A DNA stretch of 64,000 nucleotides from Thiobacillus sp. (GTDB taxonomy: Bacteria > Pseudomonadota > Gammaproteobacteria > Burkholderiales > Thiobacillaceae): positions 1 through 64,000 of the forward strand of contig NZ_JAUYRI010000012.1 of NCBI RefSeq assembly GCF_030696885.1, given 5' to 3'. Below the pieces are notes generated by a model. It saw nothing but the letters and a program-made list of their open reading frames with translations, ran no database searches and was not told the origin of the DNA. How positions within the stretch are numbered: the stretch's first letter is position 1; each line of letters starts with the position of its first letter. Positions 36,979 through 54,990 of this stretch are shown piece after piece. The position numbers and the translations under genes were made by a program.

Positions 36979-38970
36979 ATGAATCAAGGCTCACAGCATC
37001 TGGGCATGGGGGCGCGCATCGGCATCGGTTTCATCCTGGTGCTGATCCTGATGGTGGCGCTCGGCGCGACCGGTCTGCGTTACGTGGCCGAGGCCAACGA
37101 GCGCCTTAAAAATATCGCCCAGAACAACAACGTCAAGACCGAGCTTGCCACGCAAATGCATAGCGCATTGCGCGAGCGCGCGCTGTCCATGCACACCCTA
37201 CCGATCCTCGGCGATGCATTCGAGAAGGACCTTGAAATCCAGCATTTCAATTCGCAGGGCATCGTCTACATCGAGGCGCGCGAGCGCCTCGGCCGCATGC
37301 CGCTCAGCCCTGAAGAAGCGCGGATCCTGAAGTACATCCGCGAACTGACGGTGGAAGCCCACCCCAAGGTGCAGAAGGTGGTGGAAATGTCCATGTTCAC
37401 CGATGATCAGGCCAAAATTTTCGAACTCATCCGCAGCGTGGCGATGCCAAGGCAGCGCGCGATTGCCGATCAGGTCAGCGCGCTGCTCGACCTGCAGCGG
37501 CAGCAGACCGCCGCCGCGGTGCGCGCTGCGGAAAACTCGTATGTGGGCGTGCGCAACCTGATGCTGGGACTGGGCTCGTCGGCGCTGCTGATCGGCATCG
37601 CGATCGCCGGCTATGTCAGCCGCCGGGTAGCGGGGCAGGCCCTGCAGCTGGCCAACCAGGCCATGTACGACCCGCTCACCGGGCTGGCCAACCGCTCGCT
37701 GCTGCACGACCGCATCGAACGCGAAATCGAGCGCTCCCGGCGCAGCGGCGTGTCTTTCGGGGTGGCGCTGATGGACCTCGACCGCTTCAAGGAAGTGAAC
37801 GACACCCTGGGCCACAATGTGGGCGACGAATTGCTGCGTGAAGTGGGACGTCGCCTGAAGCACACGATCCGGGCCGAGGACACCGTGGCGCGGCTGGGCG
37901 GCGACGAATACGTCGTCGTGATCCACGGCCTCGAACCCGAGGGCGTGCCGGTCATCGCGGAAAAAGTGCTGGCCGCGCTGGACGACCCTTTCCATTGGCA
38001 GAACCAGAGCATCGACCTCGGGGCGAGCCTTGGCATCTCCCTCTACCCTTCGCAGTGCGCCGATGCCAGCGGTCTGATCCGCTGCGCCGACATCGCCATG
38101 TATGTGGCCAAGCGCAGCGGCAAGGGCTACGCGGTGTACGCCCCGGATCAGGTGCATACCAACCGCAGCGACCTGTCGCTGAAAAGCGAGCTGCGCGAAG
38201 CCATCCTGTCAAACCAGCTCTGTCTCTATTACCAGCCGCAGATCAATCATCGCAGCCAGCGCGTGGTCGGGCTCGAGGCCTTGATACGCTGGCATCATCC
38301 GCAGCGCGGTTTCCTCGGGCCGGACAGCTTCATCCCGCTGGCCGAAGAAGCCGGCCTCATCGGTCCACTCACCCAGTGGGTGCTGAAGACAGCCCTGAAA
38401 CAGTTGGCCGTGCTGCGCCGCGAAGGCCATGCGCTGACCATGGCAGTCAACCTGTCCGCCCGCAACCTGCACGACATGAGCCTGCCGGGCAGCGTCGAAG
38501 CCCTGCTCGCCGAATGCGGCGTCCCCCCCGAGCACCTGACGCTCGAGATCACCGAAAGCGCAGTGATGTCGAACCCGAGCGACGGCCTGACCATCCTCAC
38601 CGCGCTCGACCGCATGGGCGTGACGCTCTCGATCGACGATTTCGGCACCGGCTATTCCTCGCTCGCCTATCTGAAGCGGCTGCCGGTGGACGAACTGAAA
38701 ATTGACAAATCCTTTGTGATGGACATGGAGGCGAACGACAACGACGCCGTGATCGTGCGTTCCACCATTGATCTCGCGCACAACCTGGGTCTGAAAGTCG
38801 TCGCCGAAGGCGTGGAAAGCCGGGACGCCTGGGATACGCTCAGCATCCTGGGCTGCGACACGTCGCAGGGTTTCTTCATGGGCCGGCCGATGCCGGTGGA
38901 CAAGCTGCAAACCTGGCTGCGCGACTCGACGCTGTCACCGATTCTGGCAGGCGCGATCTACGCGCTTTGA
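36979..38970 (+). CDS. Membrane GGDEF-EAL cyclic di-GMP enzyme
   Basis: 663 residues. Two membrane helices (about 10-32 and 193-213) enclose a periplasmic sensor region of about 160 residues; then a GGDEF domain (RLGGDEY, about residue 306) and an EAL domain (GLEALIRWHHP about 433, with ITESAVMSN, IDDFGTGYSSL and VVAEGVE). The GGDEF variant GGDEY may still be active; the EAL catalytic set (EAL, N, E, DDFG) is complete, so a phosphodiesterase or dual enzyme. The sensor region carries a DAFEKDLEIQHFNSQG block shared with the second GGDEF-EAL protein at 50630. GGAGAACGACAGG precedes the start. Confidence 0.92.
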   Translation: MNQGSQHLGMGARIGIGFILVLILMVALGATGLRYVAEANERLKNIAQNNNVKTELATQMHSALRERALSMHTLPILGDAFEKDLEIQHFNSQGIVYIEARERLGRMPLSPEEARILKYIRELTVEAHPKVQKVVEMSMFTDDQAKIFELIRSVAMPRQRAIADQVSALLDLQRQQTAAAVRAAENSYVGVRNLMLGLGSSALLIGIAIAGYVSRRVAGQALQLANQAMYDPLTGLANRSLLHDRIEREIERSRRSGVSFGVALMDLDRFKEVNDTLGHNVGDELLREVGRRLKHTIRAEDTVARLGGDEYVVVIHGLEPEGVPVIAEKVLAALDDPFHWQNQSIDLGASLGISLYPSQCADASGLIRCADIAMYVAKRSGKGYAVYAPDQVHTNRSDLSLKSELREAILSNQLCLYYQPQINHRSQRVVGLEALIRWHHPQRGFLGPDSFIPLAEEAGLIGPLTQWVLKTALKQLAVLRREGHALTMAVNLSARNLHDMSLPGSVEALLAECGVPPEHLTLEITESAVMSNPSDGLTILTALDRMGVTLSIDDFGTGYSSLAYLKRLPVDELKIDKSFVMDMEANDNDAVIVRSTIDLAHNLGLKVVAEGVESRDAWDTLSILGCDTSQGFFMGRPMPVDKLQTWLRDSTLSPILAGAIYAL

Positions 38971-38983
38971 GCGCGCGCCGCGT

Positions 38984-39853
38984 TCAGCAGACGTGGCCTT
39001 TCAAGTAGGCCGCAAAATCCTCGCTGACTTCGCTGTGCTTCAGGGCATATTCCACCGTGGCCTGCAGGTAGCCCAGCTTGCTGCCGCAGTCGTAACGAAT
39101 ACCGTCAAAGTCATACGCCAGCACCTGCTGTTCCTTCAGCAACGCCGCGATCGCGTCGGTGAGCTGCAGTTCGCCGCCGGCACCGGGTTTCAAATGCTGG
39201 ATGTGGTGGAAGATGCGCGGCGTCAGGATGTAGCGACCGACCACGCCGAGGTTGGACGGCGCGTCTTCGGGCTTGGGTTTTTCGACGATGGCGTTCACGC
39301 GCGAGACGCGTTCCGCCATCGGGCTGGCGTCGACAATGCCGTAGGACGCGGTTTCCGAAGGCGCCACCTGCTGCACCCCGAGCACCGAACACTGGTAATA
39401 GTCGTATTGATCGACCATCTGCTTCATCGCTGCCGGACTGCCGTCGATCAGGTCGTCGGCGAGGATGACGGCGAAGGGTTCGTTGCCGATCACCGGCTGC
39501 GCGCACAGCACGGCGTGGCCGAGCCCCAGTGCTTCGGCCTGGCGGATGTAAATGAAATTGACGCCGGCCGGGCGGATCGACTGCACCAGTTCCAGATCGC
39601 GATCCTTGCCGCGCGCGGCCAGTTCGGTTTCCAGTTCGTACGCCTTGTCGAAGTGGTCCTCGACGGTGCGCTTGGTGCGGCTGCTGATGAAGATCATGTC
39701 GGTGATGCCGGCTTCCATCGCCTCTTCAACCGCGTACTGGATCAGCGGCTTGTCGACGATGGGCAGCATTTCCTTGGGGCTGGCCTTGGTGGCCGGCAGA
39801 AAGCGGGTGCCAAGGCCGGCAACCGGGAATACGGCTTTTCTTACTTTTTGCAT
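38984..39853 (-). CDS. galU: UTP-glucose-1-phosphate uridylyltransferase
   Basis: 289 residues, typical length. It makes UDP-glucose for exopolysaccharide and LPS sugars. The nucleotide site [24 protein letters not shown] is followed by [13 protein letters not shown]; catalytic Asp and metal-site residues lie in [11 protein letters not shown], and the sugar-binding part is GVVGRYIL. Convergent with the GGDEF-EAL gene with 13 bases between them. The upstream gene ligA ends 24 bases before it, so galU may be cotranscribed with zipA-ligA. Confidence 0.96.
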   Translation of the reverse strand: MQKVRKAVFPVAGLGTRFLPATKASPKEMLPIVDKPLIQYAVEEAMEAGITDMIFISSRTKRTVEDHFDKAYELETELAARGKDRDLELVQSIRPAGVNFIYIRQAEALGLGHAVLCAQPVIGNEPFAVILADDLIDGSPAAMKQMVDQYDYYQCSVLGVQQVAPSETASYGIVDASPMAERVSRVNAIVEKPKPEDAPSNLGVVGRYILTPRIFHHIQHLKPGAGGELQLTDAIAALLKEQQVLAYDFDGIRYDCGSKLGYLQATVEYALKHSEVSEDFAAYLKGHVC

Positions 39854-39877
39854 GAGTCTTCCCTATCAGTCCTTGTT

Positions 39878-47274
<7,397 letters not shown>

Positions 47275-47312
47275 CTACTCCATTGCCGATGAGGGCTCAA
47301 TGACAGGCCGGC

Positions 47313-49655
47313 TCAAGGACGCAGCAGCCGTCGCCAGGTCGCCACCACCGTGTCCGGATTCAGCGAAATCGAGCCGATCCCCTGTTCCACCAGCCATTCC
47401 GCCAGATCGGGGTGGTCGCTCGGCCCCTGCCCGCAGATGCCGATGTACTTGCCGTGCCGGTTGCAGGCGGCGATCGCTTCGGCCAGCAGCTTTTTCACCG
47501 CCGGGTTGCGCTCGTCGAAGCTTTCGGCCACCAGGCCGGAATCGCGGTCGATGCCCAGGGTCAGCTGCGTCAGGTCGTTGCTGCCGATCGAAAAGCCGTC
47601 GACGTGCTGCAAAAAATCGTCGGCCAGCAGCACATTGGAGGGGATCTCGCACATCATGATCAGCCGCAGCCCGTTTTCGCCGCGCGTGAGGCCGTTGACT
47701 TCCAGCAGCTTCACCACCGCCGCGCATTCCTCCACGGTGCGCACGAAAGGCATCATCACCTCGACATTGGAAAACCCCAGCGTCTCGCGCACCTGCTTCA
47801 GCGCCCGGCATTCCAGCTCGAACGCCGGGCGGAACAGCGTCGACACATAGCGCGCGGCGCCGCGCAGGCCCAGCATCGGGTTTTCCTCCTTCGGCTCGTA
47901 GCGCTCGCCGCCCACCAGGTTGGCGTATTCGTTGGACTTGAAGTCGGAGAGTCGCACGATCACCGGCTGCGGCCAGAACGCGGCGGCCAGCGTGGCCATG
48001 CCCTCGGCCAGCTTGTCGACATAGAAGGTCACTGGATCGGCATAACCGGCAGTGCGCGCATCGATCTCGGCGCGCACCTCGGGGGATTGGCCGGCATAGT
48101 CGAGCAGCGCCAGCGGGTGCACGCCGATCATGCGCGCGATGATGAATTCGAGCCGTGCGAGGCCGACGCCGTGATTGGGAATCTGTGCGAACTCGAAGGC
48201 GCGCTCGGGATTGCCGACGTTCATCATCAGCTTCACCGGCGGTGCGGCCAGGGTTTCGCTGGACAGCGTTTCCACCGAGAACCGCAGCGCGCCCGCGTAG
48301 ACAAAGCCGGTGTCGCCCTCGGCGCACGACACCGTCACCGTCTCGCCGTCTTTCAGCACTGTGGTCGCCTCGCCGGTGCCCACTACGGCGGGGATGCCCA
48401 GTTCGCGCGCGACGATGGCGGCATGGCAGGTGCGGCCGCCGCGGTTGGTGACGATCGCGGCCGCGCGCTTCATCACCGGCTCCCAGTCGGGGTCGGTCAT
48501 GTCGGTGACCAGGATGTCGCCCGGTTGCACCCGGTTCATCTCGGCAGGGCTGGCGATCAGACGCACGTCGCCGGCGCCGATCTTCTGGCCGATGGCGCGC
48601 CCGGCAATGCGCACTTCGCCGGGCGCTTCCAGCACATAGCGTTCGCCGCCGCCCGCGCGCGCCTTCACCGTTTCCGGGCGCGCCTGCACGATGAAGAGCT
48701 CGCCGGTGTCGCCATCCTTTGCCCACTCGACGTCCATCGGGCGTTGGTAGTGCGCCTCGATCGCCATCGCCTGGCGCGCCAGTTCCAGCACCTCGGCGTC
48801 GGTCAGCGAAAACTGCCGGCACAGCGCGGGCGGCGTGTCCTCGATCACGGTGGCGCCATCGCGCCACACCATGCGAATGGCCTTGCTCCCCAGCTCGCGC
48901 CGCACCACGGCGGGAAAGCCCTCGGCCAGTTTCGGCTTGTGCACATAGAACTCGTCCGGGTTGACCGAGCCCTGCACCACGGTTTCGCCAAGGCCCCAGG
49001 CGGCGGTGATGAACACCACGTCGCGAAAGCCGGATTCGGTATCCAGCGTGAACAGCACGCCCGAGCAGGCGATGTCGGAGCGCACCATGCGCTGCACGCC
49101 GGCCGACAGCGCGACGTCGGCGTGCGCAAAACCGTGATGCACGCGGTAGGCAATGGCGCGGTCGTTGTAGAGCGAGGCGAAGACCTTCCTCACATAGCGC
49201 AGCAGATCATCGGCCCCCTGCACGTGCAGGTAGGTTTCCTGCTGGCCGGCGAACGAGGCGTCGGGCAGGTCTTCGGCGGTGGCCGACGAGCGCACCGCCA
49301 CCGACACGTTGTCGCCGAGCGCGGCATAGGCGGCGCGCAGGCCGGTTTCCAGTGCGGCCGGCAAGGCGGCCGCCTCGACCCAGGCACGGATTTCCGCCCC
49401 GGCCGCGGCCAGCGCAGTCACGTCGGCGACGTCGAGCGGCGTCAGCCGCGCATCGATGCGCGCACGCAAATCGTTGTGATCAAGAAACTCCCAGAACGCC
49501 TGCGCCGTGGTGGCGAATCCGCCCGGCACCTTGACGCCTGCACTGGACAGATTGGCGATCATTTCGCCGAGCGAGGCATTCTTGCCGCCGACGCGCGGCA
49601 CATCGGCCATCGACAGGCTGTCCAGCGGAACGATATAGTCATCCGAGACCGGCAT
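47313..49655 (-). CDS. ppsA: Phosphoenolpyruvate synthase
   Basis: 780 residues. It converts pyruvate and ATP to PEP, AMP and phosphate for gluconeogenesis. Parts in order: N-terminal ATP-binding domain ([16 protein letters not shown] at about 17-32; [20 protein letters not shown]), phosphohistidine domain ([17 protein letters not shown], catalytic His), and a C-terminal PEP/pyruvate TIM barrel ([38 protein letters not shown]). Start at 49655 is the conserved N-terminus; the ATG 12 bases upstream overlaps ppsR's start region. Divergent from its regulator ppsR with 10 bases between starts. Confidence 0.96.
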   Translation of the reverse strand: MPVSDDYIVPLDSLSMADVPRVGGKNASLGEMIANLSSAGVKVPGGFATTAQAFWEFLDHNDLRARIDARLTPLDVADVTALAAAGAEIRAWVEAAALPAALETGLRAAYAALGDNVSVAVRSSATAEDLPDASFAGQQETYLHVQGADDLLRYVRKVFASLYNDRAIAYRVHHGFAHADVALSAGVQRMVRSDIACSGVLFTLDTESGFRDVVFITAAWGLGETVVQGSVNPDEFYVHKPKLAEGFPAVVRRELGSKAIRMVWRDGATVIEDTPPALCRQFSLTDAEVLELARQAMAIEAHYQRPMDVEWAKDGDTGELFIVQARPETVKARAGGGERYVLEAPGEVRIAGRAIGQKIGAGDVRLIASPAEMNRVQPGDILVTDMTDPDWEPVMKRAAAIVTNRGGRTCHAAIVARELGIPAVVGTGEATTVLKDGETVTVSCAEGDTGFVYAGALRFSVETLSSETLAAPPVKLMMNVGNPERAFEFAQIPNHGVGLARLEFIIARMIGVHPLALLDYAGQSPEVRAEIDARTAGYADPVTFYVDKLAEGMATLAAAFWPQPVIVRLSDFKSNEYANLVGGERYEPKEENPMLGLRGAARYVSTLFRPAFELECRALKQVRETLGFSNVEVMMPFVRTVEECAAVVKLLEVNGLTRGENGLRLIMMCEIPSNVLLADDFLQHVDGFSIGSNDLTQLTLGIDRDSGLVAESFDERNPAVKKLLAEAIAACNRHGKYIGICGQGPSDHPDLAEWLVEQGIGSISLNPDTVVATWRRLLRP

Positions 49656-49665
49656 AATCCACTCC

Positions 49666-50445
49666 ATGACAAAACGCATCGCATACTGCGTATCCGACCA
49701 CACCGGGGTCACCGTCGAAGCGGTGACCAAGAGCGTGCTGGCGCAGTTTCCTGCGCTTGAGTGTAGCCTGATTGCGCTGCCTTTCATCGACAGCCCGGAA
49801 AAGGCGCGCGAGGCGGCGGCGCGCATTGCCGCCACGCCGGGCGCGCTGGCGTTTTCCACCCTGACCGACCCGGCGCTGCGCGCCGCGCTGCGCGAAGGCG
49901 GCGTCCTCCCGTTCGACGTCTTCGACCTCGTCGTTCCCGCCGTGGAAGCGGCACTGGGCCAACCCGCCACGCCCAGCGGCGGGCATACCCACGGCATGAC
50001 CGGCGATTACGAATCGCGCATGGACGCGGTCAATTTCAGCCTGGCGCTGGACGACGGCCTGCAGCCGCAGCGGCTCGACCAGGCCGACCTCATCCTGATC
50101 GGCGTCTCGCGTGTCGGCAAGACGCCCACCGCGCTCTATCTCGCGCTGCAATACGGCCTGCGCGTCGCCAACTATCCGTTGACGCCGGACGACCTCGAAC
50201 GCGGCAGCTTGCCCGATGTCCTGCTCACCCACCTGCCGCGTCTGCGCGCCCTGACCCTGTCGGGCGAACGGCTCGCCGCCATCCGCCAGGTACGCTACCC
50301 GGACAGCCGCTACGCCAGCCTGGCGCAATGCCGCGAGGAACTCGTCGCCGCCGCACGGCTGTTCCAGCAGCATGCGGTGCCGGTGCTTGACGCCACCCGC
50401 ATGTCGGTGGAGGAAATCGCGGCGCGCCTGCGTAGCCGCCCGTAA
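49666..50445 (+). CDS. ppsR: PEP synthase regulatory protein (kinase-pyrophosphorylase)
   Basis: 259 residues, DUF299 family. It inactivates PpsA by ADP-dependent phosphorylation of a Thr and reactivates it by Pi-dependent dephosphorylation, depending on the energy state. The P-loop [15 protein letters not shown] (about 146-160) and the N-terminal [12 protein letters not shown] are characteristic; the C-terminus fits. It lies head-to-head with ppsA, as in many betaproteobacteria. Confidence 0.93.
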   Translation: MTKRIAYCVSDHTGVTVEAVTKSVLAQFPALECSLIALPFIDSPEKAREAAARIAATPGALAFSTLTDPALRAALREGGVLPFDVFDLVVPAVEAALGQPATPSGGHTHGMTGDYESRMDAVNFSLALDDGLQPQRLDQADLILIGVSRVGKTPTALYLALQYGLRVANYPLTPDDLERGSLPDVLLTHLPRLRALTLSGERLAAIRQVRYPDSRYASLAQCREELVAAARLFQQHAVPVLDATRMSVEEIAARLRSRP

Positions 50446-50629
50446 GCCGCTGCCTGGCAGCCACCCGGCGGCGGCTTCATTTTTCGGGTTTTTGTCCGTA
50501 AACCTTTCTGGAATCCATACAAACGCGACACAAACACGCTGCCTCCATCGATGAACCCCGCCGACCCAGCACAGCGTGATGCGGCCCAGGCACTGCAGGC
50601 CACCACCCGGCCCGACCCGGCTTTTGCGC

Positions 50630-52681
50630 ATGCCCACTGAAGCCGCCACCCTGATGCGAATGCAGGCTGCGCGCCGCATCGCGCGCCCCACGGCCTGGAA
50701 ACTGGCCCTACTGGCGGGTTTTGTCACGCAGTTGATGCTGATCGTGTTCGTCACGGCCATCGGCCTACAGCAGCTGGAGGTGACCACACGCAATCTCCAG
50801 CAGGTGGTCGACGTGCACATGCGCAAGCAAAACTACATCAAGCGGATGGTGGTCGCCGCGCGCGAACGCACGGTGATTCTGCTGATCCTGCCCCAGATCC
50901 GGGATCCGTTCGAGCGGGACGCCATGCTGATGAAGTTCAATGAACAGGGCGCAGACTTTGTCGCCGCACGCCTAGCCCTGCTGGGCATGCCGCTGAGCGA
51001 CACGGAAGCGGCGCTGATCTCCCGCCAGGGCCAGGTGACCGGCGCGGCCCAGCCCGTCCAGTTGCGGGTCATCGACCTGATCAATGCCGATTTCATTGAT
51101 GAGGCCACCAACCTGGTTCTCAATCAGGCCATCCCGATGCAGAACGAGGTGATGTCGACGCTGTCGCAGCTCGAGGCCGAAACCCAGGCGATTTCCACAG
51201 CCGCCAGCGAAAAAGCGCGCAAGGAGCATGCGGCGGCGCGCTTCTGGATGTATTTGCTGTCCGGCGCCGCGCTGCTGGTGGGCCTACTGGTGGCCGCGGT
51301 GGTGTTCTATTTCGCCGCCCGCATCAGCCGCGAGCGCGAACAGCTGGTCAGCCTCGACACCCTGACCGGCCTGCCCAACCGCATGCTGTTCATGGACCGG
51401 TTGAACCAGTCGCTGATCCGCGCCAAACGCTACAACACGCAGATCGGCTTGATGTTCATCGACCTCGACCGTTTCAAGCGCGTCAACGACACCCTGGGCC
51501 ATGCCAGCGGCGACCAGCTGATCCGCGAAGTGGCGCGGCGGCTGCGCGACACGGTGCGCGCCGACGACATTGTGGCGCGACTGGGTGGCGACGAGTTTGT
51601 CGTGGCCATCAGCGACGTGGTCACGCTCAGCTCCATCCTGCAGGTGGTTGAAAAAATGCTCGCGACCGTGACCGTGCCCTACCAGCTCGATGGACGCGAG
51701 ATCTTCTGCAGCTGCAGCATTGGCATCAGCATCTATCCGCATGACGGCACCAGCGCCAGCAACCTGCTGAAGAATGCCGACACCGCGATGTATCACGCCA
51801 AGAACAGCGGCAGAAACCGTTTCCAGCTTTACGACGCGGCGATGAACGCGATGGCGGAGGAGCGGCTGCAGCTTGAAACCGAGCTGCACTACGCGCTGGA
51901 ACGCAATGAATTCGTCTTTCATTACCAGCCGCAGCTCAATCTGAAAACCGGGCGCATTCACGCCGTCGAGGCGCTGATCCGCTGGCAGCATCCAAAGAAG
52001 GGGCTGCTGTCGCCGGCCAACTTCCTCGACATGCTGGACGAAACCGGCGACATCGTCAGCGTCGGCCGCACGCTGCTGCTGGTCGCCTGCCGCCAGACCG
52101 CGATCTGGCATGCGGCCGGATTCACCGACCTCGGCGTCGCCGTCAACGTCTCCGGCAAGGAGTTCTGGCACAGCGGCCTGATCGACAGCATCCGCAATGC
52201 CCTGACGCAATCCGGCTTGCCGCCGTCGGCGCTGCAGATCGAGCTGACCGAAGGCATTTTCATGGATGACGTCGAGGCGGCGGAAGGCAAGGTTCAGGCG
52301 CTGAAGGCGCTGGGCATTTCGGTTGCGGTCGACGACTTCGGCACCGGCTATTCGTCGCTGGCCCATCTGAAGCGCTTCCCGCTCGACGTGCTCAAGATCG
52401 ACCGTTATTTCGTCAAGGACGTCCATCACGCGCCGGCCAGCGAAGCCCTGGTCAGCTCGATCCTCGCGCTCTGCAGGGGGCTCAACCTCGGCATCGTCGC
52501 CGAAGGGATCGAGAACCGCGAGCAGCTCGAATCGCTGCGCAAACTCGGCTGCCAGGTCGTGCAGGGCTATTTCATCAGCCGGCCGGTTCCCGCGGACGCC
52601 ATCCACGCGCTCTTGGGCAAAAACTGGCTGCAGGCTTTAGGCCCCGCAGAGCACGTGCAACCCAATCGCACTGCCATCTAA
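50630..52681 (+). CDS. Membrane GGDEF-EAL cyclic di-GMP enzyme (second copy type)
   Basis: 683 residues. Two membrane helices (about 24-48 and 203-228) flank a periplasmic region of about 155 residues; then GGDEF (RLGGDEF about 318) and EAL (AVEALIRWQHP about 446; ELTEGIFMDD, VDDFGTGYSSL, GIVAEGIENREQL). The motifs for both cyclase and phosphodiesterase activities are intact. The periplasmic region has DPFERDAMLMKFNEQG, closely matching the first protein's sensor region, so both sense the same or related cues. The start is uncertain: ATGs at 50630 and 50654 both work. Confidence 0.9.
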   Translation: MPTEAATLMRMQAARRIARPTAWKLALLAGFVTQLMLIVFVTAIGLQQLEVTTRNLQQVVDVHMRKQNYIKRMVVAARERTVILLILPQIRDPFERDAMLMKFNEQGADFVAARLALLGMPLSDTEAALISRQGQVTGAAQPVQLRVIDLINADFIDEATNLVLNQAIPMQNEVMSTLSQLEAETQAISTAASEKARKEHAAARFWMYLLSGAALLVGLLVAAVVFYFAARISREREQLVSLDTLTGLPNRMLFMDRLNQSLIRAKRYNTQIGLMFIDLDRFKRVNDTLGHASGDQLIREVARRLRDTVRADDIVARLGGDEFVVAISDVVTLSSILQVVEKMLATVTVPYQLDGREIFCSCSIGISIYPHDGTSASNLLKNADTAMYHAKNSGRNRFQLYDAAMNAMAEERLQLETELHYALERNEFVFHYQPQLNLKTGRIHAVEALIRWQHPKKGLLSPANFLDMLDETGDIVSVGRTLLLVACRQTAIWHAAGFTDLGVAVNVSGKEFWHSGLIDSIRNALTQSGLPPSALQIELTEGIFMDDVEAAEGKVQALKALGISVAVDDFGTGYSSLAHLKRFPLDVLKIDRYFVKDVHHAPASEALVSSILALCRGLNLGIVAEGIENREQLESLRKLGCQVVQGYFISRPVPADAIHALLGKNWLQALGPAEHVQPNRTAI

Positions 52682-52810
52682 CACGCATCCAGTATTTTCA
52701 CTGTGCCCGCTGGGCGATGCACCCCGGAAGCCATTACGCGTCAGGGCTTCAGATTTGTCTGAATCTGCCGAAACAACAATAAGTGCCACCCCGCAAAAGG
52801 AACATGCTTG

Positions 52811-53107
52811 ATGTCCGAAGAAAATCTTACCCGCATGATGGAAAGTGGCGAAAACTTCGAGCCAACGGTCTGGATTGAAAGCGTAGTCTCCATCCTGGCC
52901 AGTTTCCTGGCTGACCCGCGCTTACGGTATTCACATGGCGTCCAGCCCAACGTTGTCGACGGCGAGATTTGCCTGGTGGTGGCCACCTGGCTGGAATCCA
53001 GCGATCGCGCCGCCTATGACCACGTCATGGAATTTGCCAAATCCAACCAGTTGAGAACCAAGCTGGACCGCCGCACAGGTGAGCGGGCCATGCAAAAACC
53101 GGCTTGA
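52811..53107 (+). CDS. Small hypothetical cytoplasmic protein (98 aa)
   Basis: 98 residues without a signal peptide or membrane helix. The sequence has a hydrophobic core (WIESVVSILASFLADPRLRY, ICLVVATWLESSDRAAYDHV) and mixed charge, consistent with a small alpha/beta fold, and a basic tail (RTKLDRRTGERAMQKPA). I do not recognise the family. A GGAAC element precedes ATG at 52811. It stands alone between the GGDEF-EAL gene and the TrmH gene, so no context informs the function. Confidence 0.55.
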   Translation: MSEENLTRMMESGENFEPTVWIESVVSILASFLADPRLRYSHGVQPNVVDGEICLVVATWLESSDRAAYDHVMEFAKSNQLRTKLDRRTGERAMQKPA

Positions 53108-53131
53108 TGTATACGCGCTGAAACCTGCGGA

Positions 53132-53911
53132 TCAGGCCAGGCGCTGCCGCACGGCCTCGAACACGGCAATCGCCAGTGCCGCCGAGGCATTCAGCGATTC
53201 CATTTTTCCCGGCATGGGAATCTGAACCGTTGCCGTTGCCGCGGCACGTACAGCGTCCGACAGCCCGGCGCCTTCGTTGCCCACAATGAAGGCGAGCGGG
53301 CCGGTCAGCTCACTTGAAAACACACTGCGGTCTTCTGCCAGCGCAAGCGCAAGGCTTTGTCCTTGGAATTGCGCGCACCAGGCCGGCACATCCACGCCGC
53401 ACTCTATCGGCAACACAAACTGCGCGCCCTGCCCGCCGCGCAAGGCCTTGGGCGACCACGGATCGTGGCAGCCCGTCGACAGCAGCGCCAGGGTCGCGCC
53501 CGCCGCCGCACCGGTGCGCAACATCGAACCGAGGTTGCCGGGGTCCTGAATGTCTTCCAGCACGATGATCAGCGGGATGTCTTCACGTGCACTGGGCGAC
53601 AGCCAGGCCGACTCGGCGAGCAGGCCGGTGGGGGTGGAAACAGGCGTGATTTCATTGAACAATGCATCCGGCAGGGCGATCGCCTTGGCATCCGGGCAGC
53701 GCGCAGCCCAGTTCTTGAATCGGCCGGCATCAAACGAATCCGCTCGCACCAGCGTATGCGGCTGCCCGCCCGCATCGAGATACGCAGCCAGCAGATGCTC
53801 GCCATCAAGCAGCGTCATCTGCGCCTCGCGGCGCGCGCGCGCCGATTCGGCGAGCTTTTTCAGCCGCTTGAAAATCGGGTTGTCGCGCGAAGTGATGGCG
53901 GTTTCGGTCAT
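53132..53911 (-). CDS. TrmH/SpoU-family RNA 2'-O-methyltransferase
   Basis: 259 residues. The SPOUT signature motifs are VLEDIQDPGNLGSMLRTGAAAG, FIVGNEGAGLSDAV and IPMPGKMESLNASAALAI, which together form the knotted SAM site. An N-terminal substrate-binding domain (ISRDNPIFKRLKKL-like ITSRDNPIFKRLKKLAESAR, 6-25) resembles the RNA 2'-O ribose methyltransferase L30-like domain. The RNA target cannot be determined. It is distinct from rlmB at 58690. Divergent from the SenB-like gene with 45 bases between starts. Confidence 0.88.
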   Translation of the reverse strand: MTETAITSRDNPIFKRLKKLAESARARREAQMTLLDGEHLLAAYLDAGGQPHTLVRADSFDAGRFKNWAARCPDAKAIALPDALFNEITPVSTPTGLLAESAWLSPSAREDIPLIIVLEDIQDPGNLGSMLRTGAAAGATLALLSTGCHDPWSPKALRGGQGAQFVLPIECGVDVPAWCAQFQGQSLALALAEDRSVFSSELTGPLAFIVGNEGAGLSDAVRAAATATVQIPMPGKMESLNASAALAIAVFEAVRQRLA

Positions 53912-53956
53912 GCGCCCGATTATCCGCGATTCGCCATCGAGACTACACTTCAGTCT

Positions 53957-54916
53957 ATGCGCATCGTCCTGATCACCCCCTACGGCCGCGAGCATCGCAA
54001 CGGCAACTGGCACACGGCCGCGCGCTGGGCGCGCTTTCTGCGCGAAGCCGGCCACTCGGTGCGGGCGCAGGTGGAATGGGACGGCCGCAGTGCCGACCTG
54101 ATGCTGGCGCTGCATGCCCGGCGCAGCTTCGCCTCGATCCGCGCGTTTGCCGAGCGCTATCCGAGCCGGCCACTGCTGCTGGCGCTGACTGGCACCGACC
54201 TCTATCGCGACATTCACGAAAACCGCGACGCCCAGCAGGCGCTGGAACTCGCGCATCTGCTGATCGTGCTGCAGGACCGCGGCGCCGACGAATTGCCGGC
54301 GCACCTGGTTGCGCGGACGCGCGTGGTCTACCAGTCGTCGCCCGACGTGGCCCGGCTGCGTGCGTCGCCGCGCAGCTTCGAGGTGCTGGTGATCGGCCAC
54401 CTGCGCGCCGAAAAAGACCCTTTCCGCGCCGCGCTGGCCACCGCCTACCTGTCCGAGCATTCGCTGATCCAGGTCACGCATCTCGGGCGTGCGCTCGACA
54501 AGGACATGGCCGACACCGCGGAACTGGCCCAGATCAAGCTGCCGCGCTGGCACTGGGCCGGCGACGTGCCGCACAAGACTGTATTGAAGCGTCTGGCGCG
54601 CGCACAGCTGATGGTCATCAGCTCGGTCATGGAAGGCGGCGCCAACGTCATCTGCGAAGCGCTGGCGACCGATGTGCCGGTGCTGGCCTCGCACATCCCG
54701 GGCAACATTGGCATGCTGGGCGAGGACTATCCCGGCTATTTTCCGGTGGGCGACGAGCGCCAGCTGGCCCGGCTGATGGCGCAGGCCGAGAGCGACCCCG
54801 ACTTCTACGTCCGGCTGCGCGACCATGCCCGCCGACGGCGCGTCCTGATGCGGCCGGAGCAGGAAGCCAGCCGCCTGCGGCAGGCCGTGGCCGAGTTCGA
54901 AGCCCTCACCAGCTGA
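53957..54916 (+). CDS. senB: SenB-like selenosugar synthase/glycosyltransferase (TIGR04348)
   Basis: 319 residues with the GT-B fold layout of the TIGR04348 glycosyltransferases. The N-terminal block MRIVLITPYGREHRNGNWHT with RWARFLREAGHSV, then DLMLALHARRSFASI, LLALTGTDLYRDI and, in the C-half, SSVMEGGANVICEALATDVP and GDERQLARL, match SenB, the enzyme that makes a selenosugar from UDP-GlcNAc and selenophosphate in selenoneine synthesis. The usual partners SenA (EgtB-like) and SenC (SelD-like) are not adjacent; ycaO follows instead. Function is therefore an inference: it may act with distant partners or on sulfur. Confidence 0.75.
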   Translation: MRIVLITPYGREHRNGNWHTAARWARFLREAGHSVRAQVEWDGRSADLMLALHARRSFASIRAFAERYPSRPLLLALTGTDLYRDIHENRDAQQALELAHLLIVLQDRGADELPAHLVARTRVVYQSSPDVARLRASPRSFEVLVIGHLRAEKDPFRAALATAYLSEHSLIQVTHLGRALDKDMADTAELAQIKLPRWHWAGDVPHKTVLKRLARAQLMVISSVMEGGANVICEALATDVPVLASHIPGNIGMLGEDYPGYFPVGDERQLARLMAQAESDPDFYVRLRDHARRRRVLMRPEQEASRLRQAVAEFEALTS

Positions 54917-54990
54917 GCGCACGCCCCTTGCAGCCGGCCCCACTTGACGCGTCGCGTATGCTGTCGGGTCTTCCCCTGAGGTTTTCCCCC

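Noticed and set aside
47412-49760. A 782-codon forward frame across ppsA
   Set aside because: Reverse-complement shadow of ppsA, whose catalytic motifs are certain.
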